Shown here: in pieces, positions 56,092 to 64,000 of the stretch
Layout: each line of letters opens with the position of its first letter
Position numbering within the stretch: the first letter of the stretch is position 1
Assembly: GCA_963741995.1 (NCBI GenBank)
Contig: CAVUKI010000001.1
Span: 868,001-932,000 of the forward strand
Reading direction: 5' to 3'
Origin: Bog-473 sp963741995
Lineage (GTDB): Bacteria > Actinomycetota > Acidimicrobiia > Acidimicrobiales > RAAP-2
DNA length: 64,000 nt
Notes under the pieces: model-generated
What the model saw: the letters and a program-made list of their open reading frames with translations, nothing else
Told to the model about the DNA's origin: nothing
Database searches by the model: none
Made by a program: the position numbers and the translations under genes

Positions 56092-57120
56092 ATGACCGAT
56101 TCTGAGCCGGGCGGGACGGCTCCTGGCCCAGCGGGCCCGCCCGCACGGGCGCCAGGGCCCCTCCCGGACGGGTACGTGCCGCGCGAATGGCTCCAGCAAG
56201 CGCCGCCAATATCGCCCGTGTCGCCCGGCACCGGCGGGGCCGGCGCACCGCCCGTGCCGCCCATGCCGCCGTACGACCCGACGTTCACACTGTTGCCACC
56301 CCCGCCCTCGGTGCTGCCGGCCGGCGACGTGCCCTTCCTCGATACACCGTGGGTCCCTCCGCAGACGAAGCGCCAGGGCTGGATGTGGCTCGTCTACGCC
56401 GTGGTCGGCTTCCTGGTGGGCCAACTCGGCGCGCTGATCTTCGGCTACATCGCCGGGGCCATCGCCGGGAAGACCGGCGCGCAGATGACGGCGATCGCCT
56501 CCGCGGCGGTGCCGCCCGAGTGGTACGTCGTCACCACGCTGCTCGGGCTGTGGATCGGGTTCATCGGCGCGCCGTGGCTGGCCAGCCGGACCCAGGGCAC
56601 GCGCCACTTCTTCCGCGACCTCGGCGTGCGCTTCCGCGTCATCGATCTGGTCGGCATCGCCATCGGCGTCGGCGGCCAGATCCTCGTGGCCATCATGTAC
56701 GCGCCCTTCCAGCACGACATCAAGAACTTCAACGGGCCGTCCCAGCGCCTGACCGGCGCGTCCCACGGCGCCGGCTTCGTCGTCATCGCCATCGCCACGG
56801 TGCTCCTCGCCCCCGTCATGGAAGAGCTGTTCTTCCGCGGCCTGCTCCTCAAGGCGCTCGTCCGCCTGTTCACGAAGTTGGGGGCAGCCGGCGGCGCCCG
56901 TGCCGCCGGAGTCGTCCTGGCCGTGATCGTCGACGGGCTCCTCTTCGGCCTGGCGCACGGTGAATGGGTGCAGCTGGCCGGGCTGGCCAGCTTCGGCATG
57001 ATCCTGGCCGCCGTCTCGTACCGCACGGGCCGCCTGGGCATGAACATGGTCGCCCACGCCAGCTTCAACCTGGTCGCCATCATCGCCATTGCAGCGAGCG
57101 GGAGCGTCATCATCCACTGA
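56092..57120 (+). CDS. CPBP (CAAX-like) family intramembrane metalloprotease
   Basis: A 342-residue membrane protein. The first 90 residues are Pro/Gly-rich and cytoplasmic; about eight helices follow. The three family motifs are visible: EELFFRG (244-250, the EExxxR pair), LFGLAHGEW (about 281-289) and MVAHASFN (about 322-329), which together hold the metal-binding Glu and His. Members process prenylated proteins or bacteriocins; the target here is unknown. It is divergent from ftsH with 105 bases between the starts. Confidence 0.9.
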   Translation: MTDSEPGGTAPGPAGPPARAPGPLPDGYVPREWLQQAPPISPVSPGTGGAGAPPVPPMPPYDPTFTLLPPPPSVLPAGDVPFLDTPWVPPQTKRQGWMWLVYAVVGFLVGQLGALIFGYIAGAIAGKTGAQMTAIASAAVPPEWYVVTTLLGLWIGFIGAPWLASRTQGTRHFFRDLGVRFRVIDLVGIAIGVGGQILVAIMYAPFQHDIKNFNGPSQRLTGASHGAGFVVIAIATVLLAPVMEELFFRGLLLKALVRLFTKLGAAGGARAAGVVLAVIVDGLLFGLAHGEWVQLAGLASFGMILAAVSYRTGRLGMNMVAHASFNLVAIIAIAASGSVIIH

Positions 57121-57170
57121 CGAGCCTGCGGCGCGAAGCGCGGCGCGGATGCCCTCTATGGTGGGGCCTC

Positions 57171-58580
57171 GTGAGCAGTCCCGTCAGTCGCGCCGTGAGC
57201 CGCCCCGTGAGCCGCATGGACCAGGTCTTCAAGGCCTACGACGTGCGCGGCACGGTGCCCGACCAGCTCGATGCCGACATGTGCCGGGCCATCGGTCGCG
57301 CCATGGCCCGCTTCGCCGGCGCGCCCCAGATCGTGGTAGCCCGCGACATGCGCGAGAGCGGTGTGGAGCTGGCCGCCGCCTTCTCCGACGGCGTGCGGGC
57401 CGAGGGCGTCGACATCGTCGACCTCGGCATGGCCTCCACCGACTTCTTGTACTTCGCGTCGGGCCACCTCGACTCACCCGGCGCCATGTTCACGGCATCG
57501 CACAACCCGGCCCGCTACAACGGGCTCAAGCTGTGCCTGTCCGGGGCGCGGCCGATCGGGCGCGACACCGGCCTGGCCGACATCGAGGCCGGGGCCGAGG
57601 AACTGCTGAGCCAACCGCTGCCGCCCCTGACGGGGACCTGGCGCGAGCAGAACCTGCTGGGCGAGTGGGCGGACCACGTGGTGTCCTTCGTCGACGTCGG
57701 GTCGCTCCGCCCGCTCAAGGTCGTGGCCGATACCGCCAACGGCATGGGCGGGCTGGTGGTGCCGATCGTGTTCGAGCGGCTCCCCTTCACGGTCGACATC
57801 CTCTTCCCCGAGCTCGACGGCAACTTCCCGAACCACCCGGCCGACCCGATCCAGCCCGAGAACCTGGTCGACCTCAAGGCGGCCGTGCTCGAGCACGGGG
57901 CCGACATCGGGCTCGCCTTCGACGGCGACGCCGACCGCGTCTTCCTGGTCGACGAGAAGGCAGAGCCCGTCTCGGGCTCGCTGACCACGGCGCTGGTGGC
58001 CGCGTCCATGCTGACCAAGCACCCGGGCGAGACGATCCTCTACAACCTGATCTGCTCCCACGTGGTGCCCGAGGTCGTGACGGAAATGGGCGGCCGCCCC
58101 ATCCGCACCCGGGTCGGCCACTCCATCATCAAGCAGGTGATGGCCGACACGGGAGCCGTTTTCGGCGGGGAGCACTCCGGCCACTACTACTACCGCGACA
58201 ACTTCCGGGCCGACTCGGGCATCATCACCGCGCTGCTGGTCCTGGAGTTGCTCAGCCAGAGCGGGCAGCCGCTCTCCGAGATGCTCCAGCCCTATCAGCG
58301 CTACGTGGACTCCGGAGAGATCAACACCACCGTGACGAGCCCCGCCGCCACGGTGGCCGCCATTGCCGAGCACGAACGCAAGGCCGGGGCGTCGGTCGAC
58401 ATGCTGGACGGGCTCACCGTCGAGCATGGGGACTGGTGGTACAACGTCCGCCCCTCCAACACCGAGCCTCTGCTCCGCCTCAACGTGGAAGCGAAGACAG
58501 CCGAGCGCTGCGCCGCCCACGTGGCCGAGGTGCAGCAGCTCATTGCCGCCAACGCCGGCCTCGCCGCCGGCCTGACCTGA
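57171..58580 (+). CDS. manB: phosphomannomutase/phosphoglucomutase
   Basis: Alpha-D-phosphohexomutase of about 469 residues interconverting mannose 6- and 1-phosphate. QVFKAYDVRGTVPDQL opens domain 1; the phosphoserine loop is MFTASHNPARYNGLK (Ser110); the metal loop FDGDADR (about 255), the sugar loop GGEHSGHYYY and the phosphate loop RPSNTEPLLRL are all present. GTG at 57171 has GGTGGGG upstream; ATG at 57216 is the alternative, because the first 15 residues come from a small tandem repeat. First gene of the manB / Trm112 / SIS operon that would feed GDP-mannose synthesis. Confidence 0.92.
   Translation: MSSPVSRAVSRPVSRMDQVFKAYDVRGTVPDQLDADMCRAIGRAMARFAGAPQIVVARDMRESGVELAAAFSDGVRAEGVDIVDLGMASTDFLYFASGHLDSPGAMFTASHNPARYNGLKLCLSGARPIGRDTGLADIEAGAEELLSQPLPPLTGTWREQNLLGEWADHVVSFVDVGSLRPLKVVADTANGMGGLVVPIVFERLPFTVDILFPELDGNFPNHPADPIQPENLVDLKAAVLEHGADIGLAFDGDADRVFLVDEKAEPVSGSLTTALVAASMLTKHPGETILYNLICSHVVPEVVTEMGGRPIRTRVGHSIIKQVMADTGAVFGGEHSGHYYYRDNFRADSGIITALLVLELLSQSGQPLSEMLQPYQRYVDSGEINTTVTSPAATVAAIAEHERKAGASVDMLDGLTVEHGDWWYNVRPSNTEPLLRLNVEAKTAERCAAHVAEVQQLIAANAGLAAGLT
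57180..57215 (+). repeat. three tandem 12-base units at the manB start
   Basis: Three imperfect copies of a 12-base unit (57180-57191, 57192-57203, 57204-57215) read P/A-V-S-R each time. Two carry in-frame GTG codons, so the translation start of manB has several candidates. The unit ends exactly at the ATG at 57216. Confidence 0.6.
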
Positions 58581-58590
58581 GGAGTTCCTC

Positions 58591-58833
58591 ATGAGCCTCG
58601 ACCCGCTCCTGCTCGACGTGCTGGCCTGCCCCGTGGACAAGGGACCACTGCTGTGGTTCGAGGACGAGGACATCCTCTACAACCCGCGGTTGCACAAGAG
58701 CTACGCCGTGGTGGACGGCGTGCCCGTGTTGTTGATGGATGAAGCGGTCGCGGTCGGGGATGCCGAGCACGAGCGCCTGATGGCCAAGGCCGAGAGCAAC
58801 AAGGTCCGGGCCACCGGCCCCGCGTCTGGGTGA
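58591..58833 (+). CDS. Trm112 family protein
   Basis: An 80-residue Trm112-like protein: LLLDVLACPVDKGPLLWFED has the single kept Cys of the zinc-ribbon front, and LHKSYAVVDGVPVLLMDEAV is the family's second motif. In eukaryotes Trm112 activates methyltransferases; in actinobacteria the gene sits between manB and the SIS isomerase with unknown function. It begins 10 bases after manB with GGAG and overlaps the next gene by four bases (GTGA). Confidence 0.88.
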   Translation: MSLDPLLLDVLACPVDKGPLLWFEDEDILYNPRLHKSYAVVDGVPVLLMDEAVAVGDAEHERLMAKAESNKVRATGPASG

Positions 58834-59888
58834 ACGAGCGGGCCCTCCTCGACACGCTTGGCATGTGGGAGGCCACGGCCGGTCTGCCCGAGCAGTTGTC
58901 CGGGGCGTTGCGGGCGGCCGATGACGCATTCGGCGGGATCGCTCCCCGGGGTGGTGGCGCCACCGCCGTCCGCGCCGTTGCCGCGTTCGGCCTGGGGACC
59001 GGAGGCAGGGCCTGCGCGGCCGCGGCCGCCCTCACCGCACCCGACCTGGCCGTTCCTTTCTGGTTCGGCCGCGGGTCCGCGGTCCCGGCCTTCGTCGACG
59101 CGTCCACGCTGGTCCTCGCCGTGTCCTCGTCGGGCGGCACCGAAGAGACGCTGACGGCCGCGGAGAAGGCGATCGGGCGCGGGGCGAACCTGGTGGCCGT
59201 CGGGGGCGCGCCCGGAGGGCCGCTGGCCCGTCTGGCCGCCGACGCGGGCCTGCCGTGGTGCCCGGTGACGCCGGGGGGCGCCACGGCGCGCGCGGCGTTG
59301 GGGGCGACCACGGTGCCCCTGCTGGTCGCGCTGGCCCGAGCGGGACTGCGGCCGGACTGCTCGGCGGCAGTCGACGCGGCAGCCGCCACCCTGGCCCGCC
59401 GCCGGGACGTCCTGCTGGCGCCGGGCGGACTCGCGGCCGAGCTGGCGCGCCGGCTCGGCCGCACCATCCCGCTGGTCTACGGCTCCGCCGGCTCGGCCGC
59501 CGTGGCGGCCCGCTGGTGGAAGGCCCAGGTGAACCTCAACGCCAAGGCTCCCGCGTTCGCGGCGACGTTGCCGGACCTGACCCACGACGAGCTGGCCGGC
59601 TGGGGCCAGGGTGGTGACGTGACGCGTCAGACGATGTCGCTGGTGCTGTTGCGCCACGCCGGCGAGGCACCGCGTACGGCCGCGCAGTTCGACGCGGTGC
59701 GGGCCGCGACAGACGAGGTCATGGCCGACGTGCTCGAGGTGCAGGGCGAGGGCGACGACGAGCTGTCCCGCTTCTTCGACCTGACGTTGGTGGGCGCGCT
59801 CGTCTCCTTGCACCTGGCCGCCCGCGAGGGCGTGGACCCGGGACCGGTTCCCGCGGTCGACGAGGCGCGGGACGGCCCGCCGACCTGA
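58830..59888 (+). CDS. SIS-domain phosphoglucose/phosphomannose isomerase-like protein
   Basis: A 352-residue protein with two SIS lobes, of the bifunctional phosphoglucose/phosphomannose isomerase family. LVLAVSSSGGTEETLTAAEKA (about 94-114) is the sugar-phosphate site; PLVYGSAGSAAVAARWWKAQ and VNLNAKAPAFAATLPDLTHDE (about 231-251) include the catalytic Glu/His region of the C-terminal domain. It would supply mannose 6-phosphate or fructose 6-phosphate to the ManB enzyme encoded just upstream. The start is GTG, coupled to Trm112. The stop converges on the thiolase 87 bases away. Confidence 0.87.
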   Translation: MNERALLDTLGMWEATAGLPEQLSGALRAADDAFGGIAPRGGGATAVRAVAAFGLGTGGRACAAAAALTAPDLAVPFWFGRGSAVPAFVDASTLVLAVSSSGGTEETLTAAEKAIGRGANLVAVGGAPGGPLARLAADAGLPWCPVTPGGATARAALGATTVPLLVALARAGLRPDCSAAVDAAAATLARRRDVLLAPGGLAAELARRLGRTIPLVYGSAGSAAVAARWWKAQVNLNAKAPAFAATLPDLTHDELAGWGQGGDVTRQTMSLVLLRHAGEAPRTAAQFDAVRAATDEVMADVLEVQGEGDDELSRFFDLTLVGALVSLHLAAREGVDPGPVPAVDEARDGPPT

Positions 59889-59975
59889 CCAGCGCAGCGG
59901 AGCGACGTCTGGAGCAGGCCGTCGAAGTGGTGCCGGCGCTGCCAGCCGGTGCCGGCGTTCCGGATTCGTTCCGGG

Positions 59976-61181
59976 TTAGTTCAGGCGCTCGACGATCATG
60001 GCCATGCCCTGCCCACCGCCGACGCACATCGACTCCAAGCCGAACGTCTTGCCCGTGTCCTCCAGCGCGTTGAGCAGCGTGGTCATGATGCGGGCGCCGG
60101 TCTGGCCGAACGGGTGGCCGAGCGCGATGGCGCCACCCTTCACGTTGAGCTTGTCCCAGTTGATGCCGAGGTGCTTCGCCGACGGGATCACCTGGGCGGC
60201 GAAGGCCTCGTTGATCTCCACCAGGTCGATGTCGTCGATGGTCATGTTGGCCCGGGTCAGGACCTGGCGGCAGGCGTCCACCGGGCCGAGGCCCATGATC
60301 TCGGGGTTGACGCCCGTGACGCCGCTGGCCACGATGCGCGCCAACGGCGTGATGCCGAGCGTCTTGGCCTTCGTGTCGCTCATGACGATGACCGCGGCGG
60401 CGCCGTCATTGAGCGGGCAGGCGTTGCCTGCCGTGACGGTCCCACCCTCGCGGAACACCGGCTTGAGGTTGGACAGCCCTTCGAGCGTCGTGCCGGCCCG
60501 CGGCCCGTCGTCCTTGGTCACGACCGTCCCGTCGGAAAGGGTGACCGGGATGATCTCGCGCTCGAAGAACCCGTTCTGCTGGGACGCGACCGCCCGCGTC
60601 TGCGAGAGGAGCGCGAACTCGTCCATCTCCTCACGGGTGACCTTCTCGTACTCGGCCACGTTCTCCGCCGTCTGACCCATGGCGATGTAGACGTCGGGCA
60701 GGCCCGCCGCCGGGCTCCACGGCTCGGTCACGGCGGGGGCGCGGACCTTGGTGCGCTCCTCGGCCGCGCCGAACGCGGTGTTGTGGGGGCCGGTGTCCGA
60801 CGCGCCGTGGGAATAGCGGCTCACCGTCTCGACGCCGGCAGCGATGAAGACGTCGCCTTCGCCGGCGCGGATGGCATGGGCCGCCATGCGGATGGTCTGC
60901 AGGGAAGACGAGCAGTAGCGGTTCACGGTGACGCCGGGCGCGTTGTCGAGCCCCGCGAGGAGTGCGGCCACGCGGGCGACGTTGTAGCCCGCCTCGCCGG
61001 CCGGCTGTCCGCAGCCGAGCATGACGTCCTCCACCTCGCCGGGGTTCAGCTGCGGCACCTGCTCCAGCACGGCGCGGAGCACCAGCGCGCTCAGGTCGTC
61101 GGGTCGGCACTCGACGAGCGAGCCCTTGTTGGCCCGTCCGATCGGGGTGCGACCGGTGGCGACGATGACGGCTTCAGGCAT
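59976..61181 (-). CDS. fadA: acetyl-CoA C-acyltransferase (thiolase)
   Basis: Thiolase of 401 residues for the last step of fatty-acid or side-chain beta-oxidation. VNRYCSSSLQTIRMAAHAI holds the acylated Cys90; NEAFAAQVIPSAKHLG, GGAIALGHPFGQTGARIM (His about 359) and CVGGGQGMAMIVE (Cys about 389) complete the active site. The ATG has GAGGAG ten bases upstream. It is divergent from two acyl-CoA dehydrogenase genes, consistent with one oxidation pathway. The symbol is by family; the substrate length is unknown. Confidence 0.93.
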   Translation of the reverse strand: MPEAVIVATGRTPIGRANKGSLVECRPDDLSALVLRAVLEQVPQLNPGEVEDVMLGCGQPAGEAGYNVARVAALLAGLDNAPGVTVNRYCSSSLQTIRMAAHAIRAGEGDVFIAAGVETVSRYSHGASDTGPHNTAFGAAEERTKVRAPAVTEPWSPAAGLPDVYIAMGQTAENVAEYEKVTREEMDEFALLSQTRAVASQQNGFFEREIIPVTLSDGTVVTKDDGPRAGTTLEGLSNLKPVFREGGTVTAGNACPLNDGAAAVIVMSDTKAKTLGITPLARIVASGVTGVNPEIMGLGPVDACRQVLTRANMTIDDIDLVEINEAFAAQVIPSAKHLGINWDKLNVKGGAIALGHPFGQTGARIMTTLLNALEDTGKTFGLESMCVGGGQGMAMIVERLN

Positions 61182-61408
61182 GGTGATGGCTCCTCGGGTT
61201 TCGATTCGGGACTCGCTCGTGCGCCCGGGGAACCCGCCCGGGGCGGATTGCAGGTTACTTGGCGGTAGGGAGCGGCTCTTCGCTCCCATTGGCTGCCCGA
61301 GCGGGCCGGACTGTAACGTGTTCTCGCGCGTCGAGCCCACACGGCCGGGCGGGCGACGATATGGCGCTGACGTGGGCCGATACAGCCCCGCCGCCCGGGA
61401 GGGACACC

Positions 61409-62584
61409 ATGGAAATTGCCTTGACCCAGGAGCAGCAGGCGCTCAAGAGCGAGCTGCGCGCGTACTACGAGAACCTTTTGACCCCCGAGCTCGAGCAGGA
61501 GCTCTCGCTGGCGGGCGGCATCGGTCCCGTGGTGCGCAAGGTCGTGCGGCAGATGGGGAGCGACGGCTGGCTCGGCATCGGCTGGCCGACCGAGTGGGGC
61601 GGGCAGGGGCGCTCAGCCGTCGAGCAGTTCATCTTCTTCGACGAGTCCATGCGGAGTGGGGCACCGGTCCCGATGCTGACCACCAACACGGTGGGGCCGA
61701 CGATCATGAACTTCGGCACGCAGGAGCAGAAGGAGTTCTTCCTGCCCAAGATCCTGGCCGGCGAGATCTCGTTCTGCATCGGCTACACCGAGCCGAACTC
61801 GGGCACCGATCTCGCGTCACTGACCACCCGGGCCGTCCGCGACGGCGACGAGTACGTCATCAACGGCGCCAAGATCTTCACCAGCCTGGCCGGCGACGCC
61901 GACTACATCTGGCTGGCCACCCGGACCGACCCCAATGCGCCCAAGCACAAGGGGATCTCCATGTTCGTGATCCCCATGAGCACCCCCGGCATCCGCGTGG
62001 TGCCGATGAAGCTCCTGGGCGACCACAACATCAACTACACGTTCTACGAGGACGTGCGCGTCCCGGCCACCTGCCTGGTCGGTGGGGAGAACCAGGGCTG
62101 GAACCTGATCACCAACCAGCTCAACCACGAGCGGGTCACCCTGTGCTCGCCGGGGATCATCGAGCGCGTCCTGACGGACGTGCGGGCGTGGGCCCAGTCC
62201 ACGAAGTTGCCGGACGGGCGGCGCGTGATCGACCAGGAGTGGGTGCAGGAGCACCTGGCCCGGGTGCACGCCGAGCTCGAGTTCCTCCGCCTCATCAACT
62301 GGAAGGTGGCGTGGCAGGCGACACAGGGGCAGCTCGACGTGGCCGACGCCTCGTCGATCAAGGTGTTCGGCACGGAGTTCTACCTGCGCGCCTTCCGCTC
62401 GCTCATGGAGATCATCGGGCAGGCCGGCTACCTCACGCGCGGGTCACCCGCCGCGGTCATCGCCGGGCGCCTGGAGATGTACGCCCGCTCCATGATCATC
62501 CTCACCTTCGGTGGCGGCACCAACGAGATCCAGCGGGACCTCATCGCGATCTTCGGCCTCGGCATGCCGCGGTCGCTGCGCTGA
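61409..62584 (+). CDS. acyl-CoA dehydrogenase
   Basis: Flavoenzyme of 391 residues. MEIALTQEQQALKSELRAYY is the usual front helix; IGYTEPNSGTDLASLTTRAV and INGAKIFTSLAGDADYIWLA are the FAD and substrate motifs; LTFGGGTNEIQRDLIAIFGL is the C-terminal signature. The longer actinobacterial form with WGGQGRSAVEQFIFFDE resembles FadE enzymes of steroid or branched-acid breakdown, which often work as two-gene heteromers; the next gene is a second such subunit 24 bases away. GGGAGG precedes the ATG. Confidence 0.92.
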   Translation: MEIALTQEQQALKSELRAYYENLLTPELEQELSLAGGIGPVVRKVVRQMGSDGWLGIGWPTEWGGQGRSAVEQFIFFDESMRSGAPVPMLTTNTVGPTIMNFGTQEQKEFFLPKILAGEISFCIGYTEPNSGTDLASLTTRAVRDGDEYVINGAKIFTSLAGDADYIWLATRTDPNAPKHKGISMFVIPMSTPGIRVVPMKLLGDHNINYTFYEDVRVPATCLVGGENQGWNLITNQLNHERVTLCSPGIIERVLTDVRAWAQSTKLPDGRRVIDQEWVQEHLARVHAELEFLRLINWKVAWQATQGQLDVADASSIKVFGTEFYLRAFRSLMEIIGQAGYLTRGSPAAVIAGRLEMYARSMIILTFGGGTNEIQRDLIAIFGLGMPRSLR

Positions 62585-62608
62585 GCCCGCCCAGAGCCAG
62601 GAGATCCC

Positions 62609-63773
62609 ATGGACTTCAACTACAGCGAAGAGCAGGAGGCCGTCCGCCAGTTGGCCGGACAGATCTTCGGCGACCGGTCGACGCATGAGCGGCTGAAGCA
62701 GGTGGAGGCCGCCGCCGGCGACGACGGGCCCTTCGACCGTGAGCTCTGGAAGGAGCTGGCCGACGCCGGACTGCTCGGCATCCACCTCGGCGAGGACGTC
62801 GGGGGCGCCGGGCTCGACTTCGTGGCGGCCTGCCTGGTCGTGGAGGCGGCGGGCCGGACGGCGGCCTACGTCCCGGTGGTCGAGACGATGGTCTACGGCG
62901 CGCTGCCCCTCGACCGCTTCGGCACCGATGCGCAGCGCAAGACCTGGCTCAGCGGCGTGGCCAGCGGGGAGACGGTCCTCACCGCGGCCATGGCCGAGTT
63001 GGTCGGCGAGGTGATCCTGCCCGGCGGATCCGAGCCCACCACCACGGCGACCGCCCAGGCCGATGGCTCATGGGTGCTCTCGGGCACCAAGGCCTGCGTG
63101 CCGGCGGCCCTGGTGGCCGACGCCATCCTGGTGCCGGCGACCTGCCAGACCGCGGACGGTTCCGCCACCGGTCCCGGCGTCTTCATCGTGGAGCGCGGCG
63201 CCGAGGGTGTCGTCCTGACGCGGCAGACGACGACGACCGGGCGGCCCGAAGCGATCCTCGAGCTCGACGGTGTCCGCGTCGGTGTCGACCGGCTGGTGGG
63301 CGAGGGCTCGGACGGCGCCGCCGTCATCGACTGCATCACCGAGTTCGCCACGACGGCGCTCTGCATCCAGGAGGCGGGCGTCTGCGCGTCGGCCTTGGAG
63401 CTCACGGCGGAGTACACCAAGACGCGGGTGCAGTTCGAGAAGCCCATCGCCACCTTCCAGGCGGTCGGGCAGCGCGCCGCCGACGCCTACGTCGACACCG
63501 AGGCCATCCGGCTCACGGCCTGGCAGGCGGCGGCGCGGCTGGCGTCGGGGCTGCCGGCGACGTCAGAAGTGGCGATCGCCAAGTTCTGGGCGGCCGAGGG
63601 TGGCCGAGCGCGTCGTGCACGCGGCCTCCCACCTCCACGGCGGGGTCGGCGTGGACCGCGACTACCCGCTGCACCGCTTCTTCCTCCTCACCGAGCAGAT
63701 CGAGCTCACGCTGGGCGGGGCGAACGAGAGCCTGCGCCGGCTGGGGCGGATCCTGGCCGACGAGCCCGTCTGA
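62609..63773 (+). CDS. acyl-CoA dehydrogenase, second subunit-like (frameshifted near 3' end)
   Basis: About 387 residues once the G run at 63598-63600 is shortened by one (FWAAEVAERVVHAASHLHGG). MDFNYSEEQEAVRQLAGQIF opens it; LSGTKACVPAALVADAILVP, YTKTRVQFEKPIATFQAVGQ and HRFFLLTEQIELTLGGANES follow. The usual catalytic Glu and Arg positions are weaker than in the first gene, as in the non-catalytic partner of heteromeric FadE pairs. Without the correction the C-terminus is replaced by an Arg/Pro-rich run to 63859. SD and 24-base spacing suggest co-translation. Confidence 0.87.
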
Positions 63774-63795
63774 CCGGCCCCATCCGCCGCCGCAC

Positions 63796-64000
63796 TCAGG
63801 GCTGGGCGGCTCGGTCCGGAGCGCTCGGCGGGAGCGGATTGGAGAGCCCGAGGCCGTAGCCGGCGAGGAACACGCCTGCTTCCTGGTGGCGGGGGTACGC
63901 CCCGGCCAGCTTGTGAAAGGCGGGCGAGTGGTCCGGATGGGTGAGGTGCGCGACCTCGTGCACCAGTACCGAGTCGAGCACCCACTCCGGCACGACGCGC
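63796..64000 (-). CDS. YgjP/WLM-like zinc metallopeptidase, C-terminal part (5' end beyond window)
   Basis: The visible 67 codons give EWVLDSVLVHEVAHLTHPDH followed by HSPAFHKLAGAYPRHQEA, the HExxH zinc site with the third ligand region of the YgjP/DUF45 (M48-like) group. The frame is open to the window edge, so the start is missing. It converges on the acyl-CoA dehydrogenase with 22 bases between the stops. Its substrate is unknown. Confidence 0.8.
   Translation of the reverse strand, partial: RVVPEWVLDSVLVHEVAHLTHPDHSPAFHKLAGAYPRHQEAGVFLAGYGLGLSNPLPPSAPDRAAQP

Overview
The window is high-GC bacterial DNA that fits an actinobacterium, most likely of the Acidimicrobiia type. The reasons are: GTG starts and 1-4 nt gene overlaps throughout; apparently leaderless -10 promoters; F420 genes (cofD, cofE); the phosphomannomutase / Trm112 / SIS-isomerase trio near a very large GT2-membrane protein and a DUF5719 protein, an order I know from Streptomyces and Mycobacterium relatives; and a secreted protein with GYYLV...G.V..FG repeats. 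No rRNA, CRISPR array, insertion sequence, integrase or phage gene was seen.

Layout. About 1-12.6 kb is a lower-GC surface-polysaccharide region: a GmhA-like sugar isomerase (cut by the left edge), a NeuB-like synthase, a GT2, a DMT-type membrane protein, an FkbM methyltransferase, a large membrane protein, a class I methyltransferase, an acetolactate-synthase-like ThDP enzyme, an epimerase and RfbF. About 12.6-20.5 kb holds glycosyltransferases and a very large HAD-type protein (COG5610-like), all reading-frame-damaged except a tandem GT2 and a small coiled-coil protein. About 20.5-27.2 kb holds a class V aminotransferase, a GNAT acetyltransferase, an SDR/acyltransferase pair, a secreted NlpC/P60 hydrolase and a carboxylesterase. 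At 27.5 kb is a tRNA with anticodon TAA and a short variable arm, followed by an AbrB/PIN-like pair, an ArsR/SRPBCC pair, a DinB-like protein and a cupin. About 30.5-38 kb holds a secreted propeller-like protein, a DUF2142 membrane protein, a BTAD regulator, a tail-rich membrane protein, a sugar nucleotidyltransferase and an epimerase. About 38-46.6 kb holds cofE/cofD, an acyl-CoA synthetase, an SDR, three GT4 enzymes and an Rmd-like reductase. About 46.6-60 kb holds the GT2-membrane/DUF5719 unit, an ECF sigma factor with a DUF4349 membrane partner, FtsH, a CPBP protease and the ManB/Trm112/SIS operon. The right end carries fatty-acid oxidation genes and a partial metallopeptidase.

How the genes fit together. 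Nucleotide-sugar supply (RfbF, the guanylyltransferase-like protein, ManB, the SIS isomerase, the Rmd-like reductase, several epimerases) feeds many glycosyltransferases and export or membrane-side proteins that would build cell-surface glycans. RfbF beside an acetolactate-synthase-like ThDP enzyme suggests a CDP-linked branched-chain sugar.

Caution on sequence quality. At least 16 single-base frame changes outside 12.6-17.3 kb break otherwise good genes; 15 of them are +1, often inside short homopolymers. Between 12.6 and 17.3 kb there are close to 20 more. I read these mainly as base-calling errors of the assembly, so broken genes are given as whole loci with the frame-change sites noted.
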